Shown here piece after piece: positions 26,101 through 37,400 of a DNA stretch of 64,000 bases. Below the pieces are notes generated by a model. It saw nothing but the letters and a program-made list of their open reading frames with translations, made no database searches and was not told the origin of the DNA. How positions within the stretch are numbered: the stretch's first letter is position 1; every line of letters starts with the position of its first letter. The position numbers and the translations under genes are program-made. Source of the DNA: Spirochaetaceae bacterium (GTDB lineage Bacteria > Spirochaetota > Leptospiria > Leptospirales > Leptonemataceae); assembly GCA_002730875.1 (NCBI GenBank), contig PCBI01000017.1, forward strand, positions 1-64,000. The letters are read 5' to 3'.

Positions 26101-27201
26101 ATGAAGAAGGTGGCCGCGCTCTTTGTATTCCCGGTTCTACTTTTTGTTGCTCAGTGCGATCCAAAACCCGAAGACGATCTTCCTGAACTCACCGGCAGGG
26201 TGGTAGATCTGGCCGATATCATTCCGCCCGCCACGGAAAGCCGGCTTAACTCACTACTCCAGAGGCACGAAGAAGCCACCACGGACCAGGTTGTTGTTTT
26301 GACCGTGGAATCCCTGGAAGGATTGCCCATTGAGGATTACTCGATTCGAGTGGTGGAAAAATGGAAAATCGGCCAGAAAGGAAAGGACAACGGTGTGCTT
26401 TTGCTCGTGGCCCGGGATGACCGCGAAGTGCGCATCGAGGTAGGATACGGCCTGGAAGGCGAGCTCACGGACCTGTACTCCAAACGTATCATCGACCATC
26501 GGATTGTTCCCGAATTCAAAAAGGGCAACTTCGGCGAAGGCATTCTCTACGGCGTTTCCGGGATTCTCTATCGGATCAACAGCCCCGTGGCCAGCGAGGC
26601 CAGCGATGAGCTTTCCGGGACTGGCAGCTTTTCCGGCACTGTTATAGGCGAACAGGTACCGGCCATTGGCACTCCTAACGGTCTGGATTCCGCCACATCA
26701 ACCAGCGCCGATAGTTCTCCATCCACCTCCGAAAGCGAAAAAGGCTTCGGCGACTGGGTAAGCATGATCCTGGGGTTTATCTTTTTCATTGGCATCGCCA
26801 TCTTTGCTCTATGGATGATTCAGTACTTCCTGCGAGCCATGTTCTTTGGCGAGGGGGCGGCCGGCTGGGTATTTCTGGCCGCCATAGGCTGGATTCCGGC
26901 TATGGTTGGCTCAGCAATCATCACGGGCGCACTGGATGCTGAAGTAGGTTCTATTCCTTTCTGGATTTCCCTGATCGGGATCTTTGGCGGCACCATTCTA
27001 CTCCGGAGCCTGTTTCAGTACACCGACTGGGGCAAGAAGCTCTCCGAGAAATGGGAGCCGGATATGTCCAGTAGCGGTTCGTATAGCGGAAGCAGCTATT
27101 CCAGCGGATCGTCTTACTCCTCCTCCTCTTTTTCCTCGGGAAGTAGCTTCAGCGGCGGTGGCGGCAGCTTTGGTGGCGGCGGAGCATCCGGCTCCTGGTA
27201 A
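26101..27201 (+). CDS. TPM-domain (YgcG-like) membrane lipoprotein
   Basis: 366 residues. Lipobox FVAQC near residue 19. The TPM domain covers about 30-165 (GRVVDLADIIPP, TDQVVVLTVESLEG, KGKDNGVLLLVARDDREVRIEVGYGLEG, shortened) and has the normal D-N-G-V-L-L motif. A Ser/Thr-rich linker leads to three hydrophobic segments (about 220-315) and a Ser/Gly-rich tail ending GGGGASGSW, typical of this family. The TPM fold acts outside the membrane and is implicated in envelope maintenance (phosphatase-like, or in photosystem repair in plants). The function here is unproven. Confidence 0.9.
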   Translation: MKKVAALFVFPVLLFVAQCDPKPEDDLPELTGRVVDLADIIPPATESRLNSLLQRHEEATTDQVVVLTVESLEGLPIEDYSIRVVEKWKIGQKGKDNGVLLLVARDDREVRIEVGYGLEGELTDLYSKRIIDHRIVPEFKKGNFGEGILYGVSGILYRINSPVASEASDELSGTGSFSGTVIGEQVPAIGTPNGLDSATSTSADSSPSTSESEKGFGDWVSMILGFIFFIGIAIFALWMIQYFLRAMFFGEGAAGWVFLAAIGWIPAMVGSAIITGALDAEVGSIPFWISLIGIFGGTILLRSLFQYTDWGKKLSEKWEPDMSSSGSYSGSSYSSGSSYSSSSFSSGSSFSGGGGSFGGGGASGSW

Positions 27202-27242
27202 GTGTCGGATAAAGCTGCAAGACCTCTTTGCCGGGCGAGGAC

Positions 27243-30053
27243 CTATTTCCAGAAATTGCGATAGGCAAAGGACGATGCCACTCGATCCGATGGGTCTTCT
27301 CTGAGCACCTCTTCGAACAGCCAGAATGCCTGGTCCCTTCGGTTGGCAAAGAACTCCTCGACCCCCTTTTCGAAATCCGACAGCGTCTTCTTTCTCAACG
27401 GATTCAGATAATCTCCGGGCCTATAAAGCTCGTAGAATTCGTGCTGCTTTTCGTTTCGATCCTTTATGATGAGCACCTTGCGTCGCAAGGCATCCTCCGG
27501 GACTTCCAGTTCACCGGTGATGAGAAAAGGCACAGCCAGCCATTGTTGCCACCGATGGATCTCGGCCAGCATCTTTTCATCCTCGGCCTTTACCAGGGAC
27601 ACGAAATGCGCGCCGGCGCTACGACCCTTGTGGCCCAAGGCCTGCTGATACACCAGCGCCGAATCCTGGAAATCGTAGGCTTTCTGTAGAGTCTGATCCT
27701 GGTCGATGAGAGTCACCAGATACCCTTCGGTATCCGGACCAGAATAGAGTTTGCCCTTTAGAATTTCTTCTTCGCCATAGAACCGAGCGTAATTCTCTAC
27801 ATCCTCTTTTTTCATGGCCCAGGGCGGCAAAATGCTGACCAGGCGATCCCCCTCGTCCTGCCTGGGTGAGGTCCATTGAATATAATCCTTTAATGTGCTC
27901 AGATGCTCCTGGCTCGCTTCCCTGATCTCGGGACCGGGATGACTGGGAAGGGTAAATAGAAAACGAGTACCCAGATCGCTTTCGCTGGCCAGAGTGATTT
28001 TGCCGCCCAGCGCCTCGATCCATAGTCGGCAAAGCGCCAGACCGGTGCCAGCCCCTGGATTATCCACAATGGAAAGGAAGAAATCGAAGGCGGCCACCGC
28101 TTCCCGGGAATCCATCACTGTATCGCGTAAGGTGAGTTGAAATCCAATCCATCGCCCCTGGTCTTGTATTTCCAGATCCAGGCGTCCTTCTTTCTGGCGG
28201 TCCAGACAGTAGTGGAAAAGATTCACAAAGATGGCTTCAAGGAAAACCGGATCCACATCCAGGTGCAGATTTCGGTTGGCCATGATGAGGTTTACGTTGG
28301 CCTGAATTTCCGCTATCTCCTGGGCACGATTAAATGAGAAATTCACCGCAGGCTCAACAGGAACGCAGGACGGCGCCGGAGGAATGGAGCCCGAGCGGAT
28401 GAGCGAGAATTCATAGAAATCGTTTACGAAGGATCGAAGTCGGAGACCGGACTCGAGAAGCGTATCCACTTCCCGTCTAAGAACTCCATCGGTGAAATGG
28501 GCTCCCTGCAGGGCTTCGGCCACCCGTATCATCCCTTCCATTCGGCTGCGAATGTCCATGGCCGAACGGACGTACAGGTCCCGGGTTAGTTGCTGCAGAT
28601 CGCTTTCCGATTTGCTCCTTACCTTTAGTTCCCGGGCAATGCTTTCTACATGTTCCCGGCTTTCGCCAATCTTTTCCAGCACCAGATTCATGGCCCGGGC
28701 CACTGTGGATATTTCATCGGTGCCGCGCACCGGTATGCGTACGTAGAAGTTCTTCTTCAGAACGTTGCGGCTGCCAGTAACCAGGTCCTCGAAGCCGGCC
28801 AGTACGGAGGTACGAAACAGATACAAAAGAGCGATTACGGTGGCCAGCACCAGAACGCCGGAAACAGCATAGATCCGAAAACGAACGTCGGTCAGGGCGG
28901 CAAAAGCGCGGTCCTCATAGGCAGCCGCGCTCACCACCCAGTCCACGGACCAGCTACCGTCCTGGCTTTGCCACTGGAAATCCCGGTAATGGGCCAGTTT
29001 CTTACGAGCCTTTTCCTCGCCTGGATTCTTCCACCAGTATTCGTACACCCCTTTGGCCGCAACGGCCAGATCCCGTCCGATCTTTTTCTTTCTGATCGTG
29101 CGATCTCCAAAGGATTCGATGGAATCTGCATTTCGATAACCAAGATACGGATGGGCGATTGCAAAAATGGGAAGTGGCGGCTCATTGTCCCGGAGCATGA
29201 ACTCCAGGATGTAATAGTACTGCTCCTGGGCGCTCCGTCCGTATAGCTCCAGATAGCGTTGTCTTTCTGCCGGAGTGTCCAGCTGCGGAAGAGCTCTTTC
29301 CATGCGCAGCTCGATGGCCTGCCGGGAATAGTCCTCGGGATAGCTGGTTTCCGGAAGAAGCCAACCGGGCCGATATCGAGTCAGCACATACACGTAGCCC
29401 TCGCCCGCGGCCTGCACGGTGACGGTTTCCGGGTCGCGCATAATCCGCAGATCCAGGGACTGTTCCCATCGCGTCTTGATCTCTCTGGGGGCCTCCAGGT
29501 AGGCACGAAATATCTGGCGGGCCGTTTCAGGGTCAGTAATCAGAAAACCGGCCATTTGATCCACATTCAAGAGATAGCCCAGATTCTTGTTTCGATGGAT
29601 GAAAGGTACAGCCGGACTACCGTGATCCATCTCTTCACCCACGCCCGGAAAGTCAGAGGGCTCCAGCTCTGAGAACTGAGGCTCCACCCAGTTTAGCTCG
29701 CCTGAGCGAAAGATCTGCGGAAAGGCCTTTGTCAGTAATTCGGTGTCGGCTGGATCGATTCGGATCCGCACCTGTCGTATTTCCCCTGCCAGATTCCTGG
29801 CGATGATCTCCATGGCATCGGAGCGATCGATGGTTCCCCGTTCATAAAGCGCCAGGGTGGACTCCAGTTCATTGGTGGCCAGCCGGGTACTTTGCTTGAG
29901 ATCCTGGATTGTGCCGTCTACCAGCGCATCCCGGGCCACCGAGTACCCGTACTGTATCAGAAACAAAGACAATATGCCCAGGCTTCCGATAATGGCAATC
30001 ATCAGCTTGAATCTAAGTGTTCTATGGAAGGGAACATCTCCCCTGGATTCCAC
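27243..30053 (-). CDS. degenerate membrane histidine-kinase-like sensor
   Basis: 936 residues from a GTG. Order: TM1 (about 15-37), a long extracytoplasmic sensor region with no recognised fold, TM2 (about 394-414), HAMP (about 415-465), a dimerisation helix pair, a HATPase-like domain (about 590-715) and a C-terminal region of about 210 residues. Aligning AMDIRSRMEGMI with the usual SHEIRTPLNGMI puts Met499 at the phosphoacceptor His. In the N-box (NLFHYCLDR) the second Asn is Tyr, while the GTGLAL box remains. Autophosphorylation is therefore unlikely, so a scaffolding or ligand-sensing role is inferred. No response regulator is adjacent. Confidence 0.85.
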   Translation of the reverse strand: MESRGDVPFHRTLRFKLMIAIIGSLGILSLFLIQYGYSVARDALVDGTIQDLKQSTRLATNELESTLALYERGTIDRSDAMEIIARNLAGEIRQVRIRIDPADTELLTKAFPQIFRSGELNWVEPQFSELEPSDFPGVGEEMDHGSPAVPFIHRNKNLGYLLNVDQMAGFLITDPETARQIFRAYLEAPREIKTRWEQSLDLRIMRDPETVTVQAAGEGYVYVLTRYRPGWLLPETSYPEDYSRQAIELRMERALPQLDTPAERQRYLELYGRSAQEQYYYILEFMLRDNEPPLPIFAIAHPYLGYRNADSIESFGDRTIRKKKIGRDLAVAAKGVYEYWWKNPGEEKARKKLAHYRDFQWQSQDGSWSVDWVVSAAAYEDRAFAALTDVRFRIYAVSGVLVLATVIALLYLFRTSVLAGFEDLVTGSRNVLKKNFYVRIPVRGTDEISTVARAMNLVLEKIGESREHVESIARELKVRSKSESDLQQLTRDLYVRSAMDIRSRMEGMIRVAEALQGAHFTDGVLRREVDTLLESGLRLRSFVNDFYEFSLIRSGSIPPAPSCVPVEPAVNFSFNRAQEIAEIQANVNLIMANRNLHLDVDPVFLEAIFVNLFHYCLDRQKEGRLDLEIQDQGRWIGFQLTLRDTVMDSREAVAAFDFFLSIVDNPGAGTGLALCRLWIEALGGKITLASESDLGTRFLFTLPSHPGPEIREASQEHLSTLKDYIQWTSPRQDEGDRLVSILPPWAMKKEDVENYARFYGEEEILKGKLYSGPDTEGYLVTLIDQDQTLQKAYDFQDSALVYQQALGHKGRSAGAHFVSLVKAEDEKMLAEIHRWQQWLAVPFLITGELEVPEDALRRKVLIIKDRNEKQHEFYELYRPGDYLNPLRKKTLSDFEKGVEEFFANRRDQAFWLFEEVLREDPSDRVASSFAYRNFWK

Positions 30054-30294
30054 GCCGGCGCGTCCTTAACTTAAAAATTTGCCGAATTGAACAAACGGCG
30101 CCCATTAGAAGGCTTGAATCTGATGGTACTCGGTCTTGTCGCATGCGCATTCGGGCAGCGAAACCAGCGGCGCCGAAACGAATAAAAACCGGACCAGGAC
30201 AGGATGGTATACCGTTGTCTCAGGCTGGCAAACACTATTTACAGCCGAAAAGGCTACCGGAAAGGTTTTCAGGAGCGTAAAAAGCAGCCAACTG

Positions 30295-31392
30295 CTAGGC
30301 GGTTTGCTTTTCCAGAGGAAGATCCTGATAATTGTAGAGCAGGTCCCGACGTACGGGGACAAATCCCGACTCCTGCAGAAATTTGCGGGCCTTTTCTTCG
30401 GATTTGATGCCGTAGCTTCGCAGTACGTTTTCCTCGATCACAATGGAAGAGATATCATCGGCTCCAGAATGAAGGGCCAGTTGACCCACACCCTGTCCCA
30501 GAACCATCAGGCTGGTTTCAATGTGGTCTATGTTATCGAGAAAAATGCGGCAAATTCCAAGCACTTTCAAGTACTCCTGCGCCGGAACGGCCCGCACGTA
30601 GAACTTCTTGGTTTGCTTTTGAAAGGTCCAGGGAATAAAGCTCTTGAACCCACCGGTGCGATCCTGCAGCTTGCGGATTACATCAAGGTGTTCCACAACT
30701 TCGCTGGTGGTTTCTTCCGAGCCAAAGACAACGTTTGCGCTACCTGGCAGACCTTCCCGATGACAGGTTTCCATTACTTCGACCCATTGCTCGGTGGTGG
30801 CTTTCTTGGGAGAGAGTATCTTACGCATCCTTTCGGTGAGAATTTCGGCGCCAGCGCCGGGGACGGAGTCCAGACCGGCGCTCTTGAGATCCCGCAGCAC
30901 TTCGGGTAACGGCCGGCCGGTAATATCCGCCATGTTCCTCAACTCTACCGGAGAGAAGGCACGGATATGGATGTGTTGTCCCAGGTTCTCTTTTACGTGT
31001 CTAATAACGTCCAGGTAATAATCGAAGGAAAGGTCGGGATAGACTCCCCCCTGGAGAAACATCTGGTCGGCGCCCTGCGCGGCGGCTTCCTCCATCTTCT
31101 TCAGCACTTCTTCTTTTGATAGAACATAGCCCTTTCCGTTTCCGATCTCGTCCATGAAGCTGCAGAAGCTGCACTCCACATTGCAGTAGTTGGTGTAGTT
31201 TACGACGCGAAAGGCTGTATAGCTTGCAATAGCCGGGCTTACCTTTCTATTTCGGAGTTCTCTGGCCACTGCCTGGATTTTCAGGTAATCCCCGTTTTCG
31301 TAGAGTTCCAGCGCCTCTTCCGGGCTGATTCGATTGCCGCCCAGTGCCTTCTTGAGGATGGAATCCGTGGTATCGTTGGCGAAAAGCTGCAT
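30295..31392 (-). CDS. mqnC: dehypoxanthine futalosine cyclase (menaquinone synthesis)
   Basis: 365 residues. Radical SAM enzyme: C70-x3-C74-x2-C77 in [10 protein letters not shown] binds the 4Fe-4S cluster. [40 protein letters not shown] and FIPWTFQ follow the MqnC/CofH pattern, and the conserved [13 protein letters not shown]-terminal block favours MqnC over MqnE. It cyclises dehypoxanthinyl futalosine on the futalosine route to menaquinone. It diverges from the Fe-S electron-transfer gene at 31506, a quinone-related function, 113 bases away. Confidence 0.9.
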   Translation of the reverse strand: MQLFANDTTDSILKKALGGNRISPEEALELYENGDYLKIQAVARELRNRKVSPAIASYTAFRVVNYTNYCNVECSFCSFMDEIGNGKGYVLSKEEVLKKMEEAAAQGADQMFLQGGVYPDLSFDYYLDVIRHVKENLGQHIHIRAFSPVELRNMADITGRPLPEVLRDLKSAGLDSVPGAGAEILTERMRKILSPKKATTEQWVEVMETCHREGLPGSANVVFGSEETTSEVVEHLDVIRKLQDRTGGFKSFIPWTFQKQTKKFYVRAVPAQEYLKVLGICRIFLDNIDHIETSLMVLGQGVGQLALHSGADDISSIVIEENVLRSYGIKSEEKARKFLQESGFVPVRRDLLYNYQDLPLEKQTA

Positions 31393-31505
31393 ACATCAAT
31401 TTCGAAATTCGGCCCACATTGCACAGCTTTTTTCTGGACTTCCGACCTGTACTCAAATTCCCTGTCTTTACCAGACAATTAAACATCTGCATCGGGAGTT
31501 TTTGC

Positions 31506-33803
31506 ATGCTTTCCACCGGGGACATTCTAACCCATATCTTTCATGTTACCATTTTTACGCTGGCTCATGCAGCCTTCGTGTACGCCGTATACTACCGGCT
31601 CAAGCTGGCCTCCAAAGGTCAGAAAGTGGATAACCTGGCTTCTATCGAAGCGAGGCTCCGCTCCTTCCTGCTCAACGTTCTATTTCAGAAGAAGTTGTTC
31701 AAGCATCCCATGCGTGGGCTTATGCATGCCTTCATTTTCTACGGCTTCATCGTGTATGGTGTTCATACCACCAGCCAGATGATCGCGGGAAATGGCTGGA
31801 GCTTATTGCTGGCGGCCGGGATCAATCCTTACGAGTTCTGGATCCCGGAGTTCACCTATCTGGGGCTTGATCTCACCGAAGGCCAGGCCCTTCTGGCTGT
31901 GGCGGGCGTGATCGCGGTAATGGCCCTCACTTTCGTTGCCTATTTCAATCTGAACATTGGCAAGAAATTCTCTGCTCAGAAAAGCCCTGGCGCACAGTGG
32001 GCCTTCCTGATTCTACTTCTGGCCGAATTTGGCGCAGGATTTGCTATCATCGTTGGATCCGGAGCCTTCATTTACGAGGCTGTGGTTCAGAACTTCTCCC
32101 TGCTGGTGCTTACCGGTCTGGGGTACTTCGCTTACCGACGCTGGATCCGAAGAGCCAAAGGCCTGGATATCCCTTCCGCTCAATCGGCTATTGTAATCCT
32201 GATGATCGGCACCTTGATGGTATCCACTCTGATCGGCTCTGCCGCTCAGGTAAGCCTGAACAACGGAGCCCATGCTAGCTGGGTCAATAACGTAGTTCTG
32301 AAGCTTCTGGGCCTGCTGGGTATGGATTCCACCGTAGAAGCGGAAGCTGTTCGCAACTTCTCCTGGTGGGTTCATATCATGACTGTATACATCTTCATGG
32401 CCTATGTTCCCAACTCCAAGCACGGTCACCTGATTTTCGCTCCTATCAACTTCTTCATGGTAAAAGATCAGTCCATCGGAACCATGAACTACATCAACCT
32501 GGAAAGCGAAACCGCTGTATGGGGCGCCGGCAACGTAACCGAACTGCCCTGGACCAGCATGATCGACGGACTGTCCTGTATTGAATGCGGTCGCTGTACT
32601 GTAGAGTGCCCGGCCAATCGAACCGGGAAGCCTCTGGATCCCAAAAAGATCATGGTGGATCTAAAGCATGCCATGCTGGATCATTCCAGCACCATCATGA
32701 GCCACAACCAGGAAGAGGGCCCTGCTCCTTCCCCGGTAATCGGCGATCCCTACATCACCGACGAAGAGCTCTGGGCCTGTACTTCCTGCGCGGCCTGCGT
32801 GGAAGCCTGTCCGGTGGGCAACAACCAGCTGGAAGCCATTCTGGAAATGCGAAGAAACCTGGTTCTGGCCGAAAGCCGCATGCCTCAGGAACTCCAAAAC
32901 GCCTTCGTAAACATGGAAAACAACTCCAACCCCTGGGGTGTGGGTGCCCATACCCGCGCTGACTGGGCAGATGGACTGGGCGTTAAAACCCTGGAAGAAG
33001 ATCCTAACGTAGATGTCCTGTACTGGACCGGTTGCGCGGCTTCTTTCGACGATAGAAATAAAACCATCGCCCGATCCTTCGTAAAAGTAATGCAAGCGGC
33101 CAACGTAAATTTCGGTATCCTGGGCAATGAGGAAGGATGCACCGGAGACAGCGCCCGTCGCGGTGGTAATGAGTATCTCTATCAGATGCTGGCTCAGACC
33201 AACGTAGAGACCCTAAACCGCTACAATGTGAAGAAGATTGTGACGGCCTGTCCTCACTGCTTCAATACACTGAAAAACGAGTATCCGCAATTTGGTGGAA
33301 ACTACGAGGTTCAACACCACTCCGATTTCATCGAAGACCTGATCAACGATGGCAAAATCGAAATGGATGAAAAAGCCGTAGAGGAAATGCAGAACCGTCG
33401 CGGAACTTACCACGACTCCTGCTATCTGGGCCGCTATAACGATGTCTACGAGCAACCGCGAAACACCATCCGCGCCGCGCTGGGAATGGACATCGCCGAA
33501 GCTTCCGACCACCACAAGACTTCCCTGTGCTGCGGCGCCGGTGGAGCGCAAATGTGGATGGAAGAGCAATACGAGCGAGTAAACAACAAACGTACTCAGC
33601 AGCTCATCGATACTGGAGCAGATACCATTGCCACTGCCTGCCCGTTCTGTATGATCATGATCTCCGATGGAGTAAAGAACACAGAACTGCAAGATGTCAA
33701 GGTTCTGGACATTGCCGAGCTGGTGGCCGCCTCCATGAAAGGCGGGACCGGTCCTGTAGCCGGGGGCTTCGCTTCCAAAGAAGCGGCTTCAGCCGAGCAC
33801 TGA
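31506..33803 (+). CDS. membrane Fe-S oxidoreductase, HdrC/HdrB-type (ETF:menaquinone oxidoreductase-like)
   Basis: 765 residues from the ATG at 31506, chosen because GGGAG is well spaced before it. Residues 1-310 hold about six membrane helices with several His residues (possible haem b ligands). Two 4Fe-4S motifs follow (CIECGRCTVECP and CTSCAACVEACP), then two Cys-rich CCG-type domains (TGCAAS to TACPHC, and DSCYLGRY to CPFCMIM with a CCG core). This is the architecture of FadF/EMO-type proteins that pass electrons from ETF to menaquinone. Monocistronic, closed by a strong terminator. Confidence 0.9.
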   Translation: MLSTGDILTHIFHVTIFTLAHAAFVYAVYYRLKLASKGQKVDNLASIEARLRSFLLNVLFQKKLFKHPMRGLMHAFIFYGFIVYGVHTTSQMIAGNGWSLLLAAGINPYEFWIPEFTYLGLDLTEGQALLAVAGVIAVMALTFVAYFNLNIGKKFSAQKSPGAQWAFLILLLAEFGAGFAIIVGSGAFIYEAVVQNFSLLVLTGLGYFAYRRWIRRAKGLDIPSAQSAIVILMIGTLMVSTLIGSAAQVSLNNGAHASWVNNVVLKLLGLLGMDSTVEAEAVRNFSWWVHIMTVYIFMAYVPNSKHGHLIFAPINFFMVKDQSIGTMNYINLESETAVWGAGNVTELPWTSMIDGLSCIECGRCTVECPANRTGKPLDPKKIMVDLKHAMLDHSSTIMSHNQEEGPAPSPVIGDPYITDEELWACTSCAACVEACPVGNNQLEAILEMRRNLVLAESRMPQELQNAFVNMENNSNPWGVGAHTRADWADGLGVKTLEEDPNVDVLYWTGCAASFDDRNKTIARSFVKVMQAANVNFGILGNEEGCTGDSARRGGNEYLYQMLAQTNVETLNRYNVKKIVTACPHCFNTLKNEYPQFGGNYEVQHHSDFIEDLINDGKIEMDEKAVEEMQNRRGTYHDSCYLGRYNDVYEQPRNTIRAALGMDIAEASDHHKTSLCCGAGGAQMWMEEQYERVNNKRTQQLIDTGADTIATACPFCMIMISDGVKNTELQDVKVLDIAELVAASMKGGTGPVAGGFASKEAASAEH

Positions 33804-33864
33804 TCGAAAGCTCGCAACGATCGAACCACTGATTGTGCGAGTATTCGATCGGGCCCTCTGCCAG

Positions 33865-33892
33865 AAGGCGTCTCTCAGGAGGCGCCTTTTTT
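33865..33892 (+). terminator. Rho-independent terminator of the Fe-S oxidoreductase gene
   Basis: AAGGCG at 33865 pairs with CGCCTT ending at 33888, followed directly by a run of T, 62 bases after the stop codon. Classic intrinsic terminator layout. Confidence 0.75.
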
Positions 33893-34098
33893 GTTTGCGG
33901 GAGGCCAGAAAACGTCTCTTCGGAAGCGTCTTTCTTTTTTCCGGGGCACGCCCTATCTTCTTGTGCGATGTCCTTTTGCCCTTGGCCCTTTGTGCCAGGT
34001 GCACCTGCTTTTTACTTCAACGATGGCCCTTTTTTGCCGTTGCGTCAAATAGAGGATCCTGTCCGATTGATGGGACTCCGGAAAATGGAAATCCATTT

Positions 34099-34434
34099 AT
34101 GCTGTACAAGATAACACAACGATGGGCCGCCGCGCTGTTGGCCACAGCATTCACTGCATGTCTTAGCGCCCCTCCCCTGACGGCGCCGCTGGATAGGCCG
34201 GAATGCAAGCGAGCCCATGTCTACAGCCAGCAAGCCCATACGGAAATATCCCGGAGCTACAGACGGACGAATGGCATTCTGGGCGGGGTAGGCATTGTAC
34301 TATGGTTCGGCTTCGTGGAAGCTCTGGCGATCCCGGTGATTGGCATTCCGATTAGCTATTATCAACATCAGAGCCTGGCCCGGGAAAACATCAGAGAAAT
34401 GGAAAAAAGCTGCCAGGCTTCGGCCGCAGATTAG
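34099..34434 (+). CDS. small lipoprotein, unknown function
   Basis: 111 residues from the ATG at 34099 (MLYKITQRWAA); the longer frame upstream crosses the terminator region. Signal core with lipobox-like FTACLS. The mature part begins with a Pro-rich stretch and has two Cys (PECKRA near the start and SCQAS at the end) that could bridge. One further membrane-like segment (about 60-85, GILGGVGIVLWFGFVEALAIPVIG shortened) is unusual for a soluble lipoprotein and suggests a hairpin in the membrane. No family recognised. Confidence 0.65.
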   Translation: MLYKITQRWAAALLATAFTACLSAPPLTAPLDRPECKRAHVYSQQAHTEISRSYRRTNGILGGVGIVLWFGFVEALAIPVIGIPISYYQHQSLARENIREMEKSCQASAAD

Positions 34435-34485
34435 ACTTTCAATGCCCTCCCGGCGCTTCCGAAGCGCACCGGTGCGGATTCCGAC

Positions 34486-37400
34486 TCAGGGGCGATCCGG
34501 CGAAACCGCACCATGAGCCGCTCTCTCGCGACCAGTCTCTAATGGATAGCCATAGCCGGCGCCGCCGGGGGTTTCGATGCGAATGCTTTCCCCTGGATTC
34601 ACCCGGACGGTGTCGCAAAAACCCAGCGTGTGTACATCGTCTCTTGTGACCTGAACATTTCGGCCCGGTTTTCCGGCCTGGCCGCCGAGCAAACCCGGAG
34701 CCACCGAGATGCGACGGTTCGACAAAATGGACGCTGTCATGGATTCCAGAAATCGAATTTGTCGGATCAGACCATCTCCGCCGAAGAATTCACCGGCTCC
34801 TCCGCTACCGGTGCGCAAGGAAAACTCTTCCAGGATCACGGGAAAGCGGGCCTCCAGGATTTCCGGATCGGTCATCCTGGAGTTCGTCATATGACATTGC
34901 ACACCGGAAGCCCCCGCAAAGCCTGGACCGGCTCCCGCGCCCGCTCCGATGGTTTCGTAATACTGGTAGTTCTCATTTCCAAAACTGAAATTGTTCATGG
35001 TGCCCGGTCCCGGACTGAGCGCCTGACAGGCCGATAGAATTGTATCCACCAGAACCTGGGAGGTCTCCACATTGCCGGCCACTACCGGCATGGGATACCG
35101 AGCTTTCAGGAAGCTGTCTCCGGTATAGATGTCCACGCCATCCAGAGCGCCGGCATTCAACGGTATAGATTTGCCTGCCAGAAGATACAGACTGTAGAGC
35201 ACGGCGGATCGCACTACAGATTCCGGCGTTTGAAAATTTCGCACCGGCGGTGGGGAACTATCAGAGAAATCAAAGAGCACCTTGTTGCCCTGGCGGCGAA
35301 TCTGAAGATCGATGCGGGCATGGTTCGTTTGATCCATTGATGACGGGGCCGATGCCGAAATCGACCACGCCGACGTCGGCGATGTTGCAGCCAGGCCTTC
35401 GGGAGCGCCGGCGCCGCCCGGGGCCCCGCTTGCGTCTGGTTCGTCGGATCGGCTGGCCTCCGGCCCATCAATCCGCTTTGCGGCCTTATCTTCCGTTGGG
35501 TCCAGGGCAATTCTGGCATCGAGTGGCCCGTTTCGCAGCAAATCGTTCAGGCTACGGTCCACGGCAAACCGGGCCGCCTGCCTTAAATAATCCTCTCTGG
35601 CTGCTGCGGAGTAGCCTCCGTACTGTCCCATCCTTGCCAGAAGATCCTTTCCCCGAAAGCAGGCCGCTACCTGCGCGGCAAGGTCAGCGCGGTTGGTATC
35701 CGGCTGTCGAGCTCCGCCCTGTCGAAACAGCTCCTCGACCGCCGCGCCCGGCTGCAGATCGTTCATAAGGAAGAACCTGGGCGAAATCAGGATTCCTTCT
35801 TCGGAGATGTTCTCTGACGCCGCCGGCATGGACCCGGGTGCCACTCCTCCTACGTCGGCATGATGCCCGCGGGCGGCCAGGAAGTACTGCGGAGTCAGCC
35901 GCTCCTTTCGGCTGTCGGCGGATTCCTGTTCCCTGGCACTTGTTTCACCTATGGCATCCGGCGCCAGGGCGTCGCCCTCCGAAAATTCGGAGCCGGTCTC
36001 ACCAGCGAACACAGGCAATACCACGGTTATATCCGGTAAGTGGGTACCTCCCCGATAGGGATCATTCAGGACAAAGAAACCACTCTGCAGGCTATCGCTG
36101 TTTTTGAGCATTGGCATTATGGCCTGCACGCTATCCTGCATGGAGCCCAGGTGTACGGGAATGTGCGGAGCGCTTACCAGAATACGTCCGTTTCCGTCAA
36201 AAATGGCACAGGAGAAGTCCAGTCGCTCTTTGATGTTAACACTTCGTGCCGTTTTCTGTAGAACCACGCCCATTTCAATGGCGATGGACTCCAGTTTTCG
36301 CTGATGAATCTCGGCTTCCACCTCCAGAGTGGTCCCGGATGTTGATTCCGAAACTGACGCGGCGGGCTCAGAGGCGGAATCCGAATCCGCGCCTTCTTCA
36401 CTTGCTTCTGCCTTGAGGGTTATTGAACCGTGGGCCGGGGCCTCCCTTTCGTCCCGGGCAACATCCAGATCGCCGCCCCGGTTTACATGTCCTTCCCATC
36501 CCGGAGCAATGTATACTGTGTCGCTATCCGAGCTTATCAGGGCCGGGCCCGCGATCCTTTGTCCTTCTTCCAGCTCGCTCCGTCGCAGAAGGAAAGCGTC
36601 CATCCACGTCCGGTCAAAAATACGCACAGTCTCTCTTCGCTTTTCATCAGGGGATGCGGACATGGAAACCCGGGATGACAGCCTGGCTGCCGCTTCGTGG
36701 ATTTCGAAGGTGTCGGAGTCCAGACATTCCACCAGGGCAGAACCGAGAGTTTCGCCGCCTTGCGGCGCATAACCATAGAGCTCGCTAAACCTCTCACGGA
36801 AATCCCTGGCAACCAGGTCCGCTTCGGGCCATCGATCATAAAAGAGAGAAACGGAAAAATCGCTTCCGGCTGGAATAACCCTCAGTTCGAGATTGTAGGC
36901 CGTCGCTCTGCCCGCCGCTTTTCTTTCTTCCAGCAAAGCCAGCAGTTCGTTTCGCGTCAGCTCCAGGCCCTGCACAAGTTCTTCGCCAGAGGCCAGGGTG
37001 TGTAGCTCGCTGTGCCGGGTAGCGGCAATGCCAACGGCCGAGAACAGTCCTGCCAGGGAAGGAAAAAGGATACGCTTAATGCCCGCACGGTGGGCCACTT
37101 CGCAGGCCATCTGTCCCCCGGCGCCCCCGAAACTAACAAGAACGTATTTTCCAGGATCCCGTCCCTGCTCCACCGTCATCTTTCGCACAGCCCCGGCCAT
37201 CTGTTCGGCGGCGATTGCCAGAAACCCCTGGGCCAACTCCTCCAAAGCCTGATCCTCTGTTGCCCCTGCATGGCCGACATCCCGGGCCACAGGCTCGCCT
37301 GCAGTGGCCGGCAGTCCGGCAGCCACCGAGCTCGACTCAAGATTGTCTTCTTCCGCGGGAGGGGCATCGTTGCGGGCTCCTACCTCGGCCAGCAGCTCCG

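Noticed and set aside
28650..29246. Plus-strand frame of 198 residues inside the pseudo-kinase gene
   Set aside because: Antisense shadow of a clear 936-residue gene; no ribosome site or domain.
30136..30909. Plus-strand frame of 257 residues antisense to mqnC
   Set aside because: It lies opposite a clear radical SAM gene and shows no family features of its own.
33835..34098. N-terminal extension of the small lipoprotein gene
   Set aside because: It would translate through the terminator at 33865-33892 and bury the signal peptide.
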